DNA from: Thermoproteota archaeon
Lineage (GTDB): Archaea > Thermoproteota > Nitrososphaeria_A > Caldarchaeales > Calditenuaceae
Length of the DNA: 34,913 bases
NCBI GenBank assembly: GCA_030550155.1
Contig: JAUQPZ010000017.1
Coordinates: 1-34,913, forward strand
Reading direction: 5' to 3'
The first letter of the stretch is position 1, and each line of letters opens with the position of its first letter. The position numbers and the translations under genes were made by a program. Under the pieces are notes generated by a model. The model had not been told where the DNA came from. It searched no databases and worked only from the letters and a program-made list of their open reading frames with translations. Shown piece by piece: positions 7,958-15,517 of the stretch.

Positions 7958-10278
7958 GCACCCATGCCCCTCAGGTGTGTGACAATCGCGCGTGAGACCG
8001 CCTTAGCTATCTCGTTGGCCGTCGCCTTTGGCTGGCTCACATTCACGACAACGTTTATGGCCTCTACGCCCCGTCTCTTGGCTCTGAGCCACTCTGCGAG
8101 CTTGGGTGGCAGGACCATCTCGCCCCTGTGGAGATATACGGGCATGTCTGCGGGGACCCTCCACATGCCTCTCTGGGCCTCAGGTATTGTTGTGGGAATG
8201 CCGTACTGCGCGGCGATGGTTTGAGGAATCGTAGGGGGCGGTGGCCTGGCAGAACCGGTTACCGTGATCTGGTGGTGGTAGTGGTATGTGTGAATAGTCT
8301 TCCCGTTGAGCATGTCGAGCAGGCTGTTGAACTCTCTGGCCTTCTCTATGTTGCCCTCGACGGCGGCCTTCACGGCCTCGAGGCCGGTCTTCAACATGCT
8401 GTGCAGGCTTGACGCCACGTCGTTGCTTTTGACGCCTAGCTGGCCAAGAATATCGATGAACTCTTGATGCGTGACCACCCCGTCCTCTGTCGCTGAGACG
8501 AGGCCAGTCATCGTGTTCACAAGCATATCGCCCGCCTCCTTTCCACCAAGCATGTAGAGCTGGACGGCCTGCTGGACGAGGCCGAAGCTCTGGGTCATCA
8601 GACTCAACAGCTGCGTTGTGGCCGTGAGCCTCTCCTTGCTCCGAGCCGCCTCCTCTGTCAGCTGCACTTCCCTGCCCAGCGCCTTCTCTATGCTCAGTAC
8701 CACGTCGTAGTATTGTGCAAACATTTTGGCCGCGTCGGCGACTATTCCGGCGTCCTCTGAGAACGCCTTTATCCTGGCGGCTAGTGTCTCAACCTCGGTT
8801 CGCGACTTCGATGCGCCGTCGGCCATGGATTGAAGCGCCTCGGTTAGTGGATGGAGGGCTGGGGGCAACTGCTCGCCCGCCGCTAACGCCTCTTGAAGCA
8901 TGGCTCCTAGCTCTGACCTAGCTATCGTGGAGAGTGAGAGGAGGGAGCCCGCTATCTCGAGAGCCTCGGCCCTAGTGATCTTGCCAGCCTCGACCCAGCT
9001 TGCTATCCAAGCAGCCGCCTCCTCCTCGGTGATTCTGCCGAGCATGTGTAGCTGGGTCTCAACCGCTGCTGAGAGCTGTTGGAACTCGTCTCCCGCGAAG
9101 TATGCGACTATGCCTCTCCAAGGCGTGACTACGGCGTTGGCCGCCTTTAGGGCCAGGGGGCCGACCATTGTGTAGATTCCCGCAAGGCCTTCTCCTAAGC
9201 TTCTCTGGAGCCTGTCAATCTCGGCCCTCTGCCTCTCGAGCTTGCCCGTAGTCGTCTCGAGCGTCGCGGCGAAGGCCTCCATAGCGGCGCCGCCTCTCCC
9301 CACTTCGCCTCTAAGCTCCTCGAAGCCCTCAGTCATCTGAGAGAATGTCAGAAGCGCCTTCAGGGCCCTCATGTCCACCCCCGTCAGCCTTTCCTGGAGG
9401 GTGGCGAGGTCTCCGCCTGCGGCTCTAACCGCGCTCACCACCTCGAGGATAACGTCGTTCATGTCTCTGATGCGGCCGCTAGTGTCTTGGAGTGGGACTC
9501 CGAGCTTCTCCGCAATCTCTCGCAGGTCGAGCAGGAACCTGTTGAAGACAGTGCCGGCCTCGTCGGCTGAGCCGAGACGCCTCTCAAGAACCACGAGCCA
9601 TGAGACCGTGTCCTCTAGGTCGAGGCCGAGGCCCTTAGCCGTTGCTGCAGCGTTCGCGAGCCCCCGCGCAAAGTCGTTGGCCGTGCCTACGCCGAGTCTC
9701 GAGGCGTTGGTTAATACATCTACTACTCTGGCAGCCTCGCCTCCGCTGAGGCCGAACTGGGCTAGAACCTGAACAAGGTTGTTGCCCGCCTCGGAGAAGG
9801 AGACTCCCTCGTTCTTCGCGAGCAGGATGGCTGAGCCGAGAGCCTCCATCGTGTCCTCCGCGCTGAGGCCGGCCTTGACAAGAGCCTCCATCGTAGCCGC
9901 GGCCTCTCCGGCTGTTACGTTGAACTCTCTGGCGGCGGCCGAGGCTACGACCCTGAAGGCTTCTGCGAGCTGACCGATGTCTTGACCCGCGGAGCGTGCT
10001 GCGACCGCGAGCTTCAGGGTGGAGCTCTCAAAGCTGGCGTAAACGTCTACGCCCTCCTTGGCGAAGTCGATGGCCTTGCTTATCGCGCCTGAGAGGGAGA
10101 AGCCCAGCGCTATTTCCGCTACTCGCCCGAGTGAGCTGAAGACGGCCTTGAGCCGGTCTCCGCTCCTCTCACCCGCATCGGCTAAGTCTCCGAGGCTCCT
10201 CTGAACCTTGCCAATCTTTCCGCTTATCCTGTCTTCCGCGTCGAAGATCGCCTTGAGCGTGAACTCCTCTACAGGCAC
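7954..10278 (-). CDS. Tail tape measure protein
   Basis: This is the longest gene of the module (774 aa), and tail length is set by its helical span. The first ~350 residues match the TMP_phage pattern: a helical start (FDAEDRISGKIGKVQRSLG), a hydrophobic helix (VAEIALGFSLSGAISKAI), and the conserved stretch with AREFNVTAGEAAATMEAL, GLSAEDTMEALGSAILLA and TANDFARGLANAAATAKG. The remainder is Ala-rich and helical. The C-terminus carries VYLHRGEMVLPPKLAEWL, also common in tape measures. The only possible start is the GTG in TAGGAGGTG, with an in-frame TAG two codons upstream. It overlaps the gp10-like gene by 10 nt. It was placed after the chaperones, as in siphoviruses. Confidence 0.93.
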   Translation of the reverse strand: MPVEEFTLKAIFDAEDRISGKIGKVQRSLGDLADAGERSGDRLKAVFSSLGRVAEIALGFSLSGAISKAIDFAKEGVDVYASFESSTLKLAVAARSAGQDIGQLAEAFRVVASAAAREFNVTAGEAAATMEALVKAGLSAEDTMEALGSAILLAKNEGVSFSEAGNNLVQVLAQFGLSGGEAARVVDVLTNASRLGVGTANDFARGLANAAATAKGLGLDLEDTVSWLVVLERRLGSADEAGTVFNRFLLDLREIAEKLGVPLQDTSGRIRDMNDVILEVVSAVRAAGGDLATLQERLTGVDMRALKALLTFSQMTEGFEELRGEVGRGGAAMEAFAATLETTTGKLERQRAEIDRLQRSLGEGLAGIYTMVGPLALKAANAVVTPWRGIVAYFAGDEFQQLSAAVETQLHMLGRITEEEAAAWIASWVEAGKITRAEALEIAGSLLSLSTIARSELGAMLQEALAAGEQLPPALHPLTEALQSMADGASKSRTEVETLAARIKAFSEDAGIVADAAKMFAQYYDVVLSIEKALGREVQLTEEAARSKERLTATTQLLSLMTQSFGLVQQAVQLYMLGGKEAGDMLVNTMTGLVSATEDGVVTHQEFIDILGQLGVKSNDVASSLHSMLKTGLEAVKAAVEGNIEKAREFNSLLDMLNGKTIHTYHYHHQITVTGSARPPPPTIPQTIAAQYGIPTTIPEAQRGMWRVPADMPVYLHRGEMVLPPKLAEWLRAKRRGVEAINVVVNVSQPKATANEIAKAVSRAIVTHLRGMGA

Positions 10279-10700
10279 CTCCTAACCACCTCAGAGAAAA
10301 CGCGGTATGCTTCGCGCCCAGCCTCCTCGAAGGCGGGCCTCCAATAGGGACTCGGCCTGCTCCCCGGATGTCTGACTCTTCTCGCATAAACTGTTTCGCC
10401 GCCCGCCTCGAACCGCAGCACGGCCGCCCTCCCCGGCTCTATGACGTGTGGGCCTGAGCCATACTCGACATATCCCGCGTAAGGCGCGAGCGCCTCGACG
10501 ACGGCCTTCCCACCCTCCTCACGCCTCATCCTGATGCTCTCCCTCAGCGCGCCAGTCCTAACAGGTGCCTTGGCCCGAGCCTCGTCCATGAAGAGCCGAG
10601 CGATCTCCTGAGCAGCCGACCCGACTCCCTGGCCCAACCCGTCCGAGAGCCTGCCCAGCAGGGCTCTCAGCTCCTCAAGGCCCTGGAGCTTAACGGACAC
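10269..10700 (-). CDS. HK97 gp10-like head-tail/minor tail protein
   Basis: The product (143 aa) has the gp10 family signature: an N-terminal helix (LQGLEELRALLGRLSDGLG), then EARAKAPVRTGALRESI, a beta stretch ending PYAGYVEYGSGPHVI, and a C-terminal YWRPAFEEAGREAY. These proteins help close the head-tail connector or tail end. I chose the GTG at 10700 because GGAGG lies 10 nt upstream; the track GTG at 10709 sits only 1 nt from that sequence. It overlaps the end of the small chaperone ORF by 11 nt. Its place between chaperones and tape measure is unusual, since gp10-like genes normally lie beside the adaptor and terminator. Confidence 0.85.
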   Translation of the reverse strand: MSVKLQGLEELRALLGRLSDGLGQGVGSAAQEIARLFMDEARAKAPVRTGALRESIRMRREEGGKAVVEALAPYAGYVEYGSGPHVIEPGRAAVLRFEAGGETVYARRVRHPGSRPSPYWRPAFEEAGREAYRVFSEVVRRCL

Positions 10701-10869
10701 CGGCCCCACTCCTCCTAGCCGCCCTCTTGGCTGCGCGCTCAGCCTCTTGGTCAGCCAGCCTCGCCGCGGCGACGTAGTATAGCGCCTCAGCCAGCGTCAT
10801 CTCGGCGATCTCCCTGTGGCTCCAGCCGAAGCGTTCAGCCAGCATCAGGGGTAGGAGCTCCCTGTTCAT
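10690..10869 (-). CDS. Tail assembly chaperone, C-terminal ORF (gpT-like), not in ORF track
   Basis: This 59-aa ORF was found by hand. It starts at the ATG at 10869, which overlaps the stop of the upstream chaperone ORF as ATGA, and ends with TAA at 10690. It reads MNRELLPLMLAERFGW, then SHREIAEMTLAEALYYVAA and a basic tail (AERAAKRAARR). The segment 'EIAEMTLAEALYY' is typical of the second ORF of tail chaperone pairs. It lies in the -1 frame relative to the first ORF, and a slippery heptamer lies 25 nt before that stop. It may therefore be made as a gpGT-like fusion as well as by reinitiation at the ATGA. Translation of both forms is inference; the ORF itself is plain in the sequence. Confidence 0.75.
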   Translation of the reverse strand: MNRELLPLMLAERFGWSHREIAEMTLAEALYYVAAARLADQEAERAAKRAARRSGAGVR

Positions 10870-11207
10870 CTTGACACCTGCGGTGACCGCGGAAAAGGGA
10901 GGTCCCAGAGGTGGAGCTTCTCTATCTCTGAGACGAGGAGGGCGATGACCGTGGCGGGCAGCTCCTCGACGGGGTTCTCAAGCCTCGGCTCCACGACCAC
11001 GCGCCTCAACAGCTCGCTCCAGATCTGGACAATCTTCTCCTCCCTGCTGCAGGCCCCGTCTCCGAGGATTCTGTCACGAGTCGCCATCCACTCCAGCTCC
11101 TCCTTCAACGTCATCCGCCTAAGCTTGAACAGGGCGCCGCCCACCTCGACCGAGGCCTCTCGGACGAAGAGCCTGCTGAGCCGCGTCCGCTCAGCATACT
11201 CCGCCAA
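10866..11207 (-). CDS. Tail assembly chaperone, N-terminal ORF (gpG-like)
   Basis: This 113-aa protein has the usual chaperone layout of a short beta N-terminus (VEVGGALFKLRRMTLKEELEW) followed by helices (EEKIVQIWSELLRRVVV, VIALLVSEIEKLHLW). Its position between tail tube and tape measure is also typical. Such chaperones bind the tape measure before tube polymerisation. The start is TTG at 11207 with GAGGTAG about 7 nt upstream. Near its 3' end the codons CTC CCT TTT contain the heptamer C CCT TTT. A -1 slip there would give a ~172-aa product by joining the first 105 residues to 67 residues encoded by the overlapping frame. Confidence 0.8.
   Translation of the reverse strand: MAEYAERTRLSRLFVREASVEVGGALFKLRRMTLKEELEWMATRDRILGDGACSREEKIVQIWSELLRRVVVEPRLENPVEELPATVIALLVSEIEKLHLWDLPFPRSPQVSR
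10893..10899 (-). promoter_or_regulatory. Candidate -1 ribosomal slippery heptamer C_CCT_TTT
   Basis: Read on the minus strand in the zero frame (CTC CCT TTT CCG), the sequence matches X_XXY_YYZ with X=C and Y=Z=T. A -1 slip continues as TCC GCG GTC ACC and enters the frame of the 59-aa ORF, passing through AAG ATG AAC. It is 25 nt before the zero-frame TGA. Tail chaperones of many dsDNA phages use this kind of frameshift. I did not test for a downstream pseudoknot. Confidence 0.5.
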
Positions 11208-11222
11208 GCCCCCTCTACCTCA

Positions 11223-12137
11223 TTAGTAGTTCTGCCTGCTGTCCACAGCCACTATCTGCAGCTCCTCGGCTCTCAGCCTCAGCTCCTGCGAGAGCTCATC
11301 AGAGCTTAGCGGAAACTCGACCTCCGCGACGCACCTCAATAGCTTGAACTCGAGGCTGTCGTTGGCTCCGCGCGTGAACTTTATCGTCGCGTCGAAGGTG
11401 TCCCTGCCGAGCATTAAGGCGATTATTGATGGGTCCATGTAGTGGAGGGAGATTGTGGCTTCTATGTCTGTTGTGCCCGCTATCTGTCCGGGTATGAATC
11501 CTTCTGAATCGCGGGGTAGGGGTATGTGGTTGTTGGTGAGGCTCAGGCTGCCTCCTGTGGCATAGCTGTATCCTTGGCCGTTGATGATAACGTTGACGGT
11601 CTCCGCTTTGAATGGCTCGCCGGGCTGCTCGCTGGGCGTCGGCAGCGAGCTGACTTGCTCTACGCTCCGGGCTCTAAAATCAAAACTACACTCTAGTGGC
11701 CCATCCTGCTCCCAGCTGGCCTCAACCCCCTCGACCACGCACCCCACATACCTGAAGCCGTGTGATTCTCCGCCCAACCTATGCTCTAATATTGTTATGG
11801 ATGGTAGCCTGTGCTCCTGCGAGATTCTTATCTCATGCGTGTAGGGTGGCTCGGCACCCGTGTTTGTTACGCTTCCCAACGCATATTTGAATGGTGCGCC
11901 GCTTGTGGGGAGAAAGCTGATGGATGGAGACAGGTCGAGGCCGTAGACTATCGTTCTCTTGAGCCGCGAGCCGTCCAGCACACCTATCGAGTCGGACGCG
12001 AGTCTAACTCCGCCGCTGAACTCTGTAACCCATCCGAATACCCTGTCAGGACTGGTTGCCGGGACTCCGTAGCTGCTCTCCTCACCGAACGTTACGAGCC
12101 TTCTAAACATCTCGCCAAAGACTCGGCGGCGAACCAC
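11223..12137 (-). CDS. Major tail tube protein
   Basis: The 304-aa product fits the phage tail tube family (Phage_tube_2-like): RLVTFGEESSYGVPATSP near the N-terminus, a beta-sandwich core (GLDLSPSISFLPT, then FKYALGSVTNTG, YTHEIRISQEH), and a conserved centre with SYATGGSLSLTNNHIPL and ATISLHYMDPSIIALML. The C-terminus is again beta-rich (FKLLRCVAEVEFPLSS). The tube is a stack of rings of this protein through which DNA passes. The track start is GTG at 12137; an ATG at 12110 that puts FGEESSYG close to the N-terminus is an alternative. It precedes the chaperones, as in lambda-like tails. Confidence 0.85.
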   Translation of the reverse strand: MVRRRVFGEMFRRLVTFGEESSYGVPATSPDRVFGWVTEFSGGVRLASDSIGVLDGSRLKRTIVYGLDLSPSISFLPTSGAPFKYALGSVTNTGAEPPYTHEIRISQEHRLPSITILEHRLGGESHGFRYVGCVVEGVEASWEQDGPLECSFDFRARSVEQVSSLPTPSEQPGEPFKAETVNVIINGQGYSYATGGSLSLTNNHIPLPRDSEGFIPGQIAGTTDIEATISLHYMDPSIIALMLGRDTFDATIKFTRGANDSLEFKLLRCVAEVEFPLSSDELSQELRLRAEELQIVAVDSRQNY

Positions 12138-12150
12138 TATTATCTCTGAG

Positions 12151-12156
12151 AAAAAA
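12151..12156 (-). terminator. T-run after the subtilase gene
   Basis: A run of six T on the minus strand begins a few bases after the TAG stop of the S8 protease and before the tail tube start. Archaeal transcription often ends at such T-runs. It may lower read-through between the two genes; there is no hairpin. Confidence 0.25.
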
Positions 12157-12162
12157 TTCCGG

Positions 12163-13047
12163 CTAGCTTCCTGATGCGAGCTGGACGGCCTCCCTGAGGG
12201 CGTCGGCTACGTTGAGCAGTCCCATGCCCACGATGTTTCTGGGGTCTGTGGAGACCGAGAGGGCCTTCAGGATCTTCTGAACCGTGGTCCTCGAGGCTGC
12301 TTGGCTTCCCCGGATAAATGCGAGGTTGAGTAGCGAGACTGGGATGGGCTGGGCTGTGAGCTGGACGAGCCTCCTGACGAGCCTCGGCCTGGGGAGAGCG
12401 CTGTAGAGGAGGGCTGCGGCCGCCGTGGCTAGGGGAGTGGAGAAGGAGGTGCCTATTAGCCTAGCCCCACCCCTCTCAAGTTGGTATCCCGTAGGAGCCA
12501 CGATGTCGGGCTTAAACCTCCCATCCAGCGTCGGCCCCCGGCTACTGCTGGACCAAGGCCTCATCCTCATGTTGACAGCTCCAACCGCAAGGACCTCGCG
12601 GCCACAGGCGGGCGCGCCTATGCTGAGCGGCCTCGGGCCCCCATTCCCAGCGGCGCAGGCCACAACCGAGACCACGGCTAGCCTGTCAGCATAGATGGAG
12701 ACAGGGTCTCCTCCGTCGCTCGTCATCTCGCTGCCCATGCTGATGTTGACGGCGTGGGGCCGCCACTTCATGGCCTCGTGAATCGCTGTGATGAAGATGT
12801 GGTCTGGGACAGGGTTGGGTACCTTGACCAGGAAGAGCTCGGCCTCCGGTAATATTCTGTGGATTATTCTGTGAATGTGTTCTCCGTGGCTCTCCGTGTC
12901 GATGAGCGACTTGTTCGTCAGGTTCACGTAGTCCTTCAGGGGCGCGTCCTCGGCGGCCCCTGTGTCTATTATCGCGACTCTGCACCCCTCGCCCCTGCCA
13001 GCAGCATCTAGAAGCCGAATAGCGTCTAGCGCCTCTCTAAGCGACAC
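12163..13047 (-). CDS. Subtilisin-like serine protease (peptidase S8)
   Basis: The full catalytic triad is present: Asp in VAIIDTG, His in SHGEHIH, Ser in GTSFSTPLA, with the oxyanion region around CAAGNGG. The protein is 294 aa, close to a bare catalytic domain, with no signal peptide and no obvious propeptide, so it should act in the cytosol or be packed in the particle. It lies inside the structural operon between a Cys-rich small protein and the tail tube. A separate S78-like prohead protease exists at 15518-16330, so capsid maturation need not rely on this enzyme. Possible roles are processing of tail or head proteins, or degradation of S-layer proteins at entry or exit. The start is the GTG of TAGGAGGTG, forced by an in-frame TAG just upstream; it overlaps the previous gene by 22 nt. 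Confidence 0.92.
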   Translation of the reverse strand: MSLREALDAIRLLDAAGRGEGCRVAIIDTGAAEDAPLKDYVNLTNKSLIDTESHGEHIHRIIHRILPEAELFLVKVPNPVPDHIFITAIHEAMKWRPHAVNISMGSEMTSDGGDPVSIYADRLAVVSVVACAAGNGGPRPLSIGAPACGREVLAVGAVNMRMRPWSSSSRGPTLDGRFKPDIVAPTGYQLERGGARLIGTSFSTPLATAAAALLYSALPRPRLVRRLVQLTAQPIPVSLLNLAFIRGSQAASRTTVQKILKALSVSTDPRNIVGMGLLNVADALREAVQLASGS

Positions 13048-13304
13048 CTCCTACGCCCCCTTGCAGAGAGATTCATGGACTTGACGACGTAGGCCCCGGG
13101 CTCAAGCTTCTCGAGGTCTAGGTCTGAGGCCTTGATGATTCTCATCTCCGGCATAATCCAGAGTAGCTGGCTCTGAGTGTCGTGTCTGATGAGTCTCTCC
13201 CATAGCGCTGGGCCGAATGGGCAGACGTTTCTGGAGCAACTAAGAGGCGCCCTCGCCCCGCAGATGGTCTTCCCCTCTGTCTTGACCCTGTAGATGCACG
13301 GCAT
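13026..13304 (-). CDS. Small Cys-rich protein of the tail/head-joining cluster
   Basis: The track ORF (13026-13541) begins far upstream inside the tail terminator gene; the real start is most likely the ATG at 13304, six bases downstream of that gene and preceded by GAGGGG. The 92-aa product starts MPCIYRVKTEGKTICGARAP and has four cysteines in ~26 residues (C3, C15, C23, C28), a possible metal site or iron-sulfur ligand set. The rest (ASDLDLEKLEPGAYVVKSM) resembles a small beta protein, and the basic tail (GRRRCRLERR) overlaps the protease gene. I recognise no family. Confidence 0.7.
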   Translation of the reverse strand: MPCIYRVKTEGKTICGARAPLSCSRNVCPFGPALWERLIRHDTQSQLLWIMPEMRIIKASDLDLEKLEPGAYVVKSMNLSARGRRRCRLERR

Positions 13305-13309
13305 CCCCT

Positions 13310-13678
13310 CTAAACCACCGCCAAGAAGCTGACCTCGATCATCTTCCTGTGGACACCATCGGCCGGGATATCCCTTATCGCCTCTATTCTCAGACCCATC
13401 CAGCCCCGCCTCCTCGAAGCATCTATCAGCCTGGCCGCGGCCCTGGAGGCCAGCCTGTCGCACTCCTCCGCAGACCCGTGCCAGATATCTACCTGGAATC
13501 TCAGCCTGTAAATGAAGCGGCTCAGCTCTATGTTGGCCCACCTGACTGTCGCCTCACTCATCACAAGGGTCACGAGGGGGTAGGTGTCCTGCCCGGTCAC
13601 CCATCCGGCCCTCACCCTCAAACCCGTCGCAGAGCCCAGCTCCTCCAGTAACGCCGAGACAATTCCAGATAGCTCCAT
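13310..13678 (-). CDS. Tail terminator / tail completion protein (gpU/gp17-like)
   Basis: The 122-aa protein has the layout of tail terminators: an N-terminal helix (GIVSALLEELGSATGLRVRAG), a strand with YPLVTLVMSEA, a long beta segment (IYRLRFQVDIWHGSAEECD), a helix (RLASRAAARLIDAS), and a C-terminal strand (MIEVSFLAVV). These proteins cap the finished tail and join it to the head. The ATG at 13678 overlaps the adaptor stop as TAATG. Order adaptor-terminator is normal for siphovirus modules. Sequence similarity in this family is low, so the call rests on size, fold pattern and position. Confidence 0.65.
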   Translation of the reverse strand: MELSGIVSALLEELGSATGLRVRAGWVTGQDTYPLVTLVMSEATVRWANIELSRFIYRLRFQVDIWHGSAEECDRLASRAAARLIDASRRRGWMGLRIEAIRDIPADGVHRKMIEVSFLAVV

Positions 13679-14502
13679 TAGACCCGCCTCACCGGCTTCG
13701 GAAGCAGCCTCCTAAACCGCTCGACCTCGTCCCTCAGATACTCCAGCCTCTCCCTCAGCCCCTCAGGAGCTCTTACGACCAGCGCCGCCTCACCATAACT
13801 CCTCTCAACCTGAAGCAGCCTCTGAAACCTGAGCAAGACCTCGTATGTCGCGGCAAGTATAGTGTATTGCCTGATGTGTTGTGGCGTCTCTGCGTATCCC
13901 GCGACGTATGTGACCTCGACCTCGATGACTGAGGGGAGGTAGAGCGGACCGGTCGGCGTCCCGGCGATGTATCGCCTTAGCCTGATGACGCCCTGCTCGG
14001 CGTCCTCGACGATGAACTCTGCGGCAGGGTCGATGAGCTCGCCGCCGGAGTCGTAGACTTTCACCGACTCGACTTGGACTATCCTGTCGCCTAGCTTAAC
14101 CCTGCTACCCTCGCCGAGAACCACGCGCTCCACCGAGAGATACCTCGTGAATCTTCTGCCCGTGGCAAGCTCAACCTCAGCCGAGGCCTTAGAGATGGCC
14201 AGCTCGATCTCGGAGTCCGGGATGGGGTGCCAAAAGTAGCTCAAGCTCACCTCTGCTCCTTGAGGAGCAGGCTCGGCCAGAGCCACCAGCCCCCTATCCG
14301 CGTCAACCGAGGCCGGTGAGACCCGCGCACCGTCGACAAAGACTTCTACGTCGTCGAGGACGCTGCCGTCAAAGTCGTAGTCCACTATGGGTCTCTTGGA
14401 GAGCTGGAGCACCGTCCCATTAACCGCGGCCGGCTTCTCCGCCTCTACCCTGATGGGAAGCCACTCGTTATAGACCCGGATGTCCCTGATGGATGCGTAC
14501 AT
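13678..14502 (-). CDS. Head-tail connector/adaptor protein (gp6/gp15-like)
   Basis: The central and C-terminal parts carry the helical adaptor pattern: SEIELAISKASAEVELATGR, a beta insertion, then VEVTYVAGYAETPQHIRQYT and ILAATYEVLLRFQRL. Adaptors of this class form a ring below the portal. The N-terminal ~100 residues add a beta-domain (VLDDVEVFVDGARVSPASV) not typical of short adaptors, so the protein (274 aa) is longer than usual. The gene starts at an ATG after a 48-nt gap from the capsid gene that contains a T-rich run and a TATA-like element. Confidence 0.75.
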   Translation of the reverse strand: MYASIRDIRVYNEWLPIRVEAEKPAAVNGTVLQLSKRPIVDYDFDGSVLDDVEVFVDGARVSPASVDADRGLVALAEPAPQGAEVSLSYFWHPIPDSEIELAISKASAEVELATGRRFTRYLSVERVVLGEGSRVKLGDRIVQVESVKVYDSGGELIDPAAEFIVEDAEQGVIRLRRYIAGTPTGPLYLPSVIEVEVTYVAGYAETPQHIRQYTILAATYEVLLRFQRLLQVERSYGEAALVVRAPEGLRERLEYLRDEVERFRRLLPKPVRRV

Positions 14503-14508
14503 CGTTGG

Positions 14509-14523
14509 AAGAGAAAAAGGGGG
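14509..14523 (-). terminator. Pyrimidine-rich tract after the capsid gene
   Basis: On the minus strand the sequence reads CCCCCTTTTTCTCTT just after the major capsid gene. This could terminate part of the transcription, raising capsid mRNA relative to downstream genes. No hairpin is present, which is usual for archaeal terminators. Confidence 0.3.
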
Positions 14524-14526
14524 ATT

Positions 14527-14536
14527 AGCTATATTG
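14527..14536 (-). promoter_or_regulatory. Possible internal TATA element
   Basis: CAATATAG on the minus strand is centred about 30 nt upstream of the adaptor start (14502). It could be an internal promoter for the tail half of the operon. It would place the start site within the pyrimidine tract, so it and the terminator call partly compete. Confidence 0.3.
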
Positions 14537-14550
14537 CTGAGAGAGAGTGT

Positions 14551-15507
14551 TTACTGTGCGAGAGCGTTCCTGATTAGGTAGATTGCGTCGGGCTTTGCAA
14601 CTTTCCAAGCGAACTTGAGGCTGGCCGCTATGACCGTTAGTCCCCGCTCGATGTCTCTGTCCTTCTCGACTGTCAGCCTTCTGCGCAGCCCACCGATGCC
14701 AGCCGCCTCTGGGTAGCAGATGATTGCGTCGCTCACCTTGGTTTGGTCTTGGCCGCTGTAGCTCCGCTTGCCGATGTTGGTGGTCAGATAGATTGCGCCT
14801 AGGCCGAAGAGCTCGTTCACCTTACCTGTCCTGAAGATGTCCGTGCTCACACCTTCAAGCCCTTTGCCTGCGAGGTCCCTTCTCAAGTGATACGCGGCCC
14901 TTGGGTGGAGGAAGAGGACCAGCCTGTCCTTGTAACCCTTCTCCTCGAGGGTTGAGACGGCCTCGAGTATGTGGTCTGTTGTGAGGGCGTCCTTGGCTAG
15001 GTCCTTCACGTTCTCCTCAGGAGGCGCGGCGTTTACGAGGCCCGCGAAGAGGTTGTAGGCGTCTGAACCGCTCCCATCCCCCGCGAGGACATTCCTGTCG
15101 ATAGTCTCAGCCATCTTCCTGCCAACGTCTCTGACAGTCTCAGCCACAAGATCTATCACCGCCTCCTCCGTAGCAGCGTCGCTTATCTTAGAGAGAACCC
15201 TGACCTCCCTGGCCACCAGCTCTATCGGAGTCCCAAAGACTAGCTTGGACTCGGGCGGCGCCGAGCCCTCGGAGGGCGCGTAGACCTCGACGGTCTCGGA
15301 CTTCACGTAGACCCTGAGCGTGTCGCTGGACATCGTCTTGAAGCTGAAGGCCTGCTGTGAGACGCTCTCCTCCACGAATATGTCTATGATGCTCCTCAGC
15401 ACCTCGGGTGGTATTTCTGGAAAGTTGGTGTCGCTGGTGAGCAGAGCCTTGCCGAACTCTAGGTAGGACCTCTGGACATCATCTCTCTCAAGTTCTTGGC
15501 CACTCAT
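14551..15507 (-). CDS. Major capsid protein (HK97 fold)
   Basis: The track ORF extends into the protease gene; the natural start is the ATG at 15507 (MSGQELERDDVQRSYLEFGK), 10 nt after the protease stop, giving 318 aa. The HK97-fold pattern is visible: an N-arm, an E-loop-like region with VYVKSETVEVYAPSEGSA, the spine helix (AATEEAVIDLVAETVRDVGR followed by KMAETIDRNVLAGDG), a P-domain segment with LVLFLHPRAAYHLRRDL, a helix-loop (RTGKVNELFGLGAIYLTTN), and C-terminal strands (RGLTVIAASLKFAWKVAKPDA). It lies directly after the prohead protease gene, which is standard. No long scaffold (delta) domain is present, so scaffolding may come from the protease protein's C-terminal extension. Confidence 0.9.
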   Translation of the reverse strand: MSGQELERDDVQRSYLEFGKALLTSDTNFPEIPPEVLRSIIDIFVEESVSQQAFSFKTMSSDTLRVYVKSETVEVYAPSEGSAPPESKLVFGTPIELVAREVRVLSKISDAATEEAVIDLVAETVRDVGRKMAETIDRNVLAGDGSGSDAYNLFAGLVNAAPPEENVKDLAKDALTTDHILEAVSTLEEKGYKDRLVLFLHPRAAYHLRRDLAGKGLEGVSTDIFRTGKVNELFGLGAIYLTTNIGKRSYSGQDQTKVSDAIICYPEAAGIGGLRRRLTVEKDRDIERGLTVIAASLKFAWKVAKPDAIYLIRNALAQ

Positions 15508-15517
15508 ACAGGCCTGC

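Noticed and set aside
9371-9772. 133-aa plus-strand ORF inside the tape measure gene
   Set aside because: Ser/Thr/Arg-rich antisense shadow of the tape measure ORF; no start signal and no family pattern.
13305-13541. Upstream part of the track ORF 13026-13541
   Set aside because: Overlaps the tail terminator gene; composition is out-of-frame (Gly/Gln/Arg), and a good ATG with GAGGGG exists at 13304.
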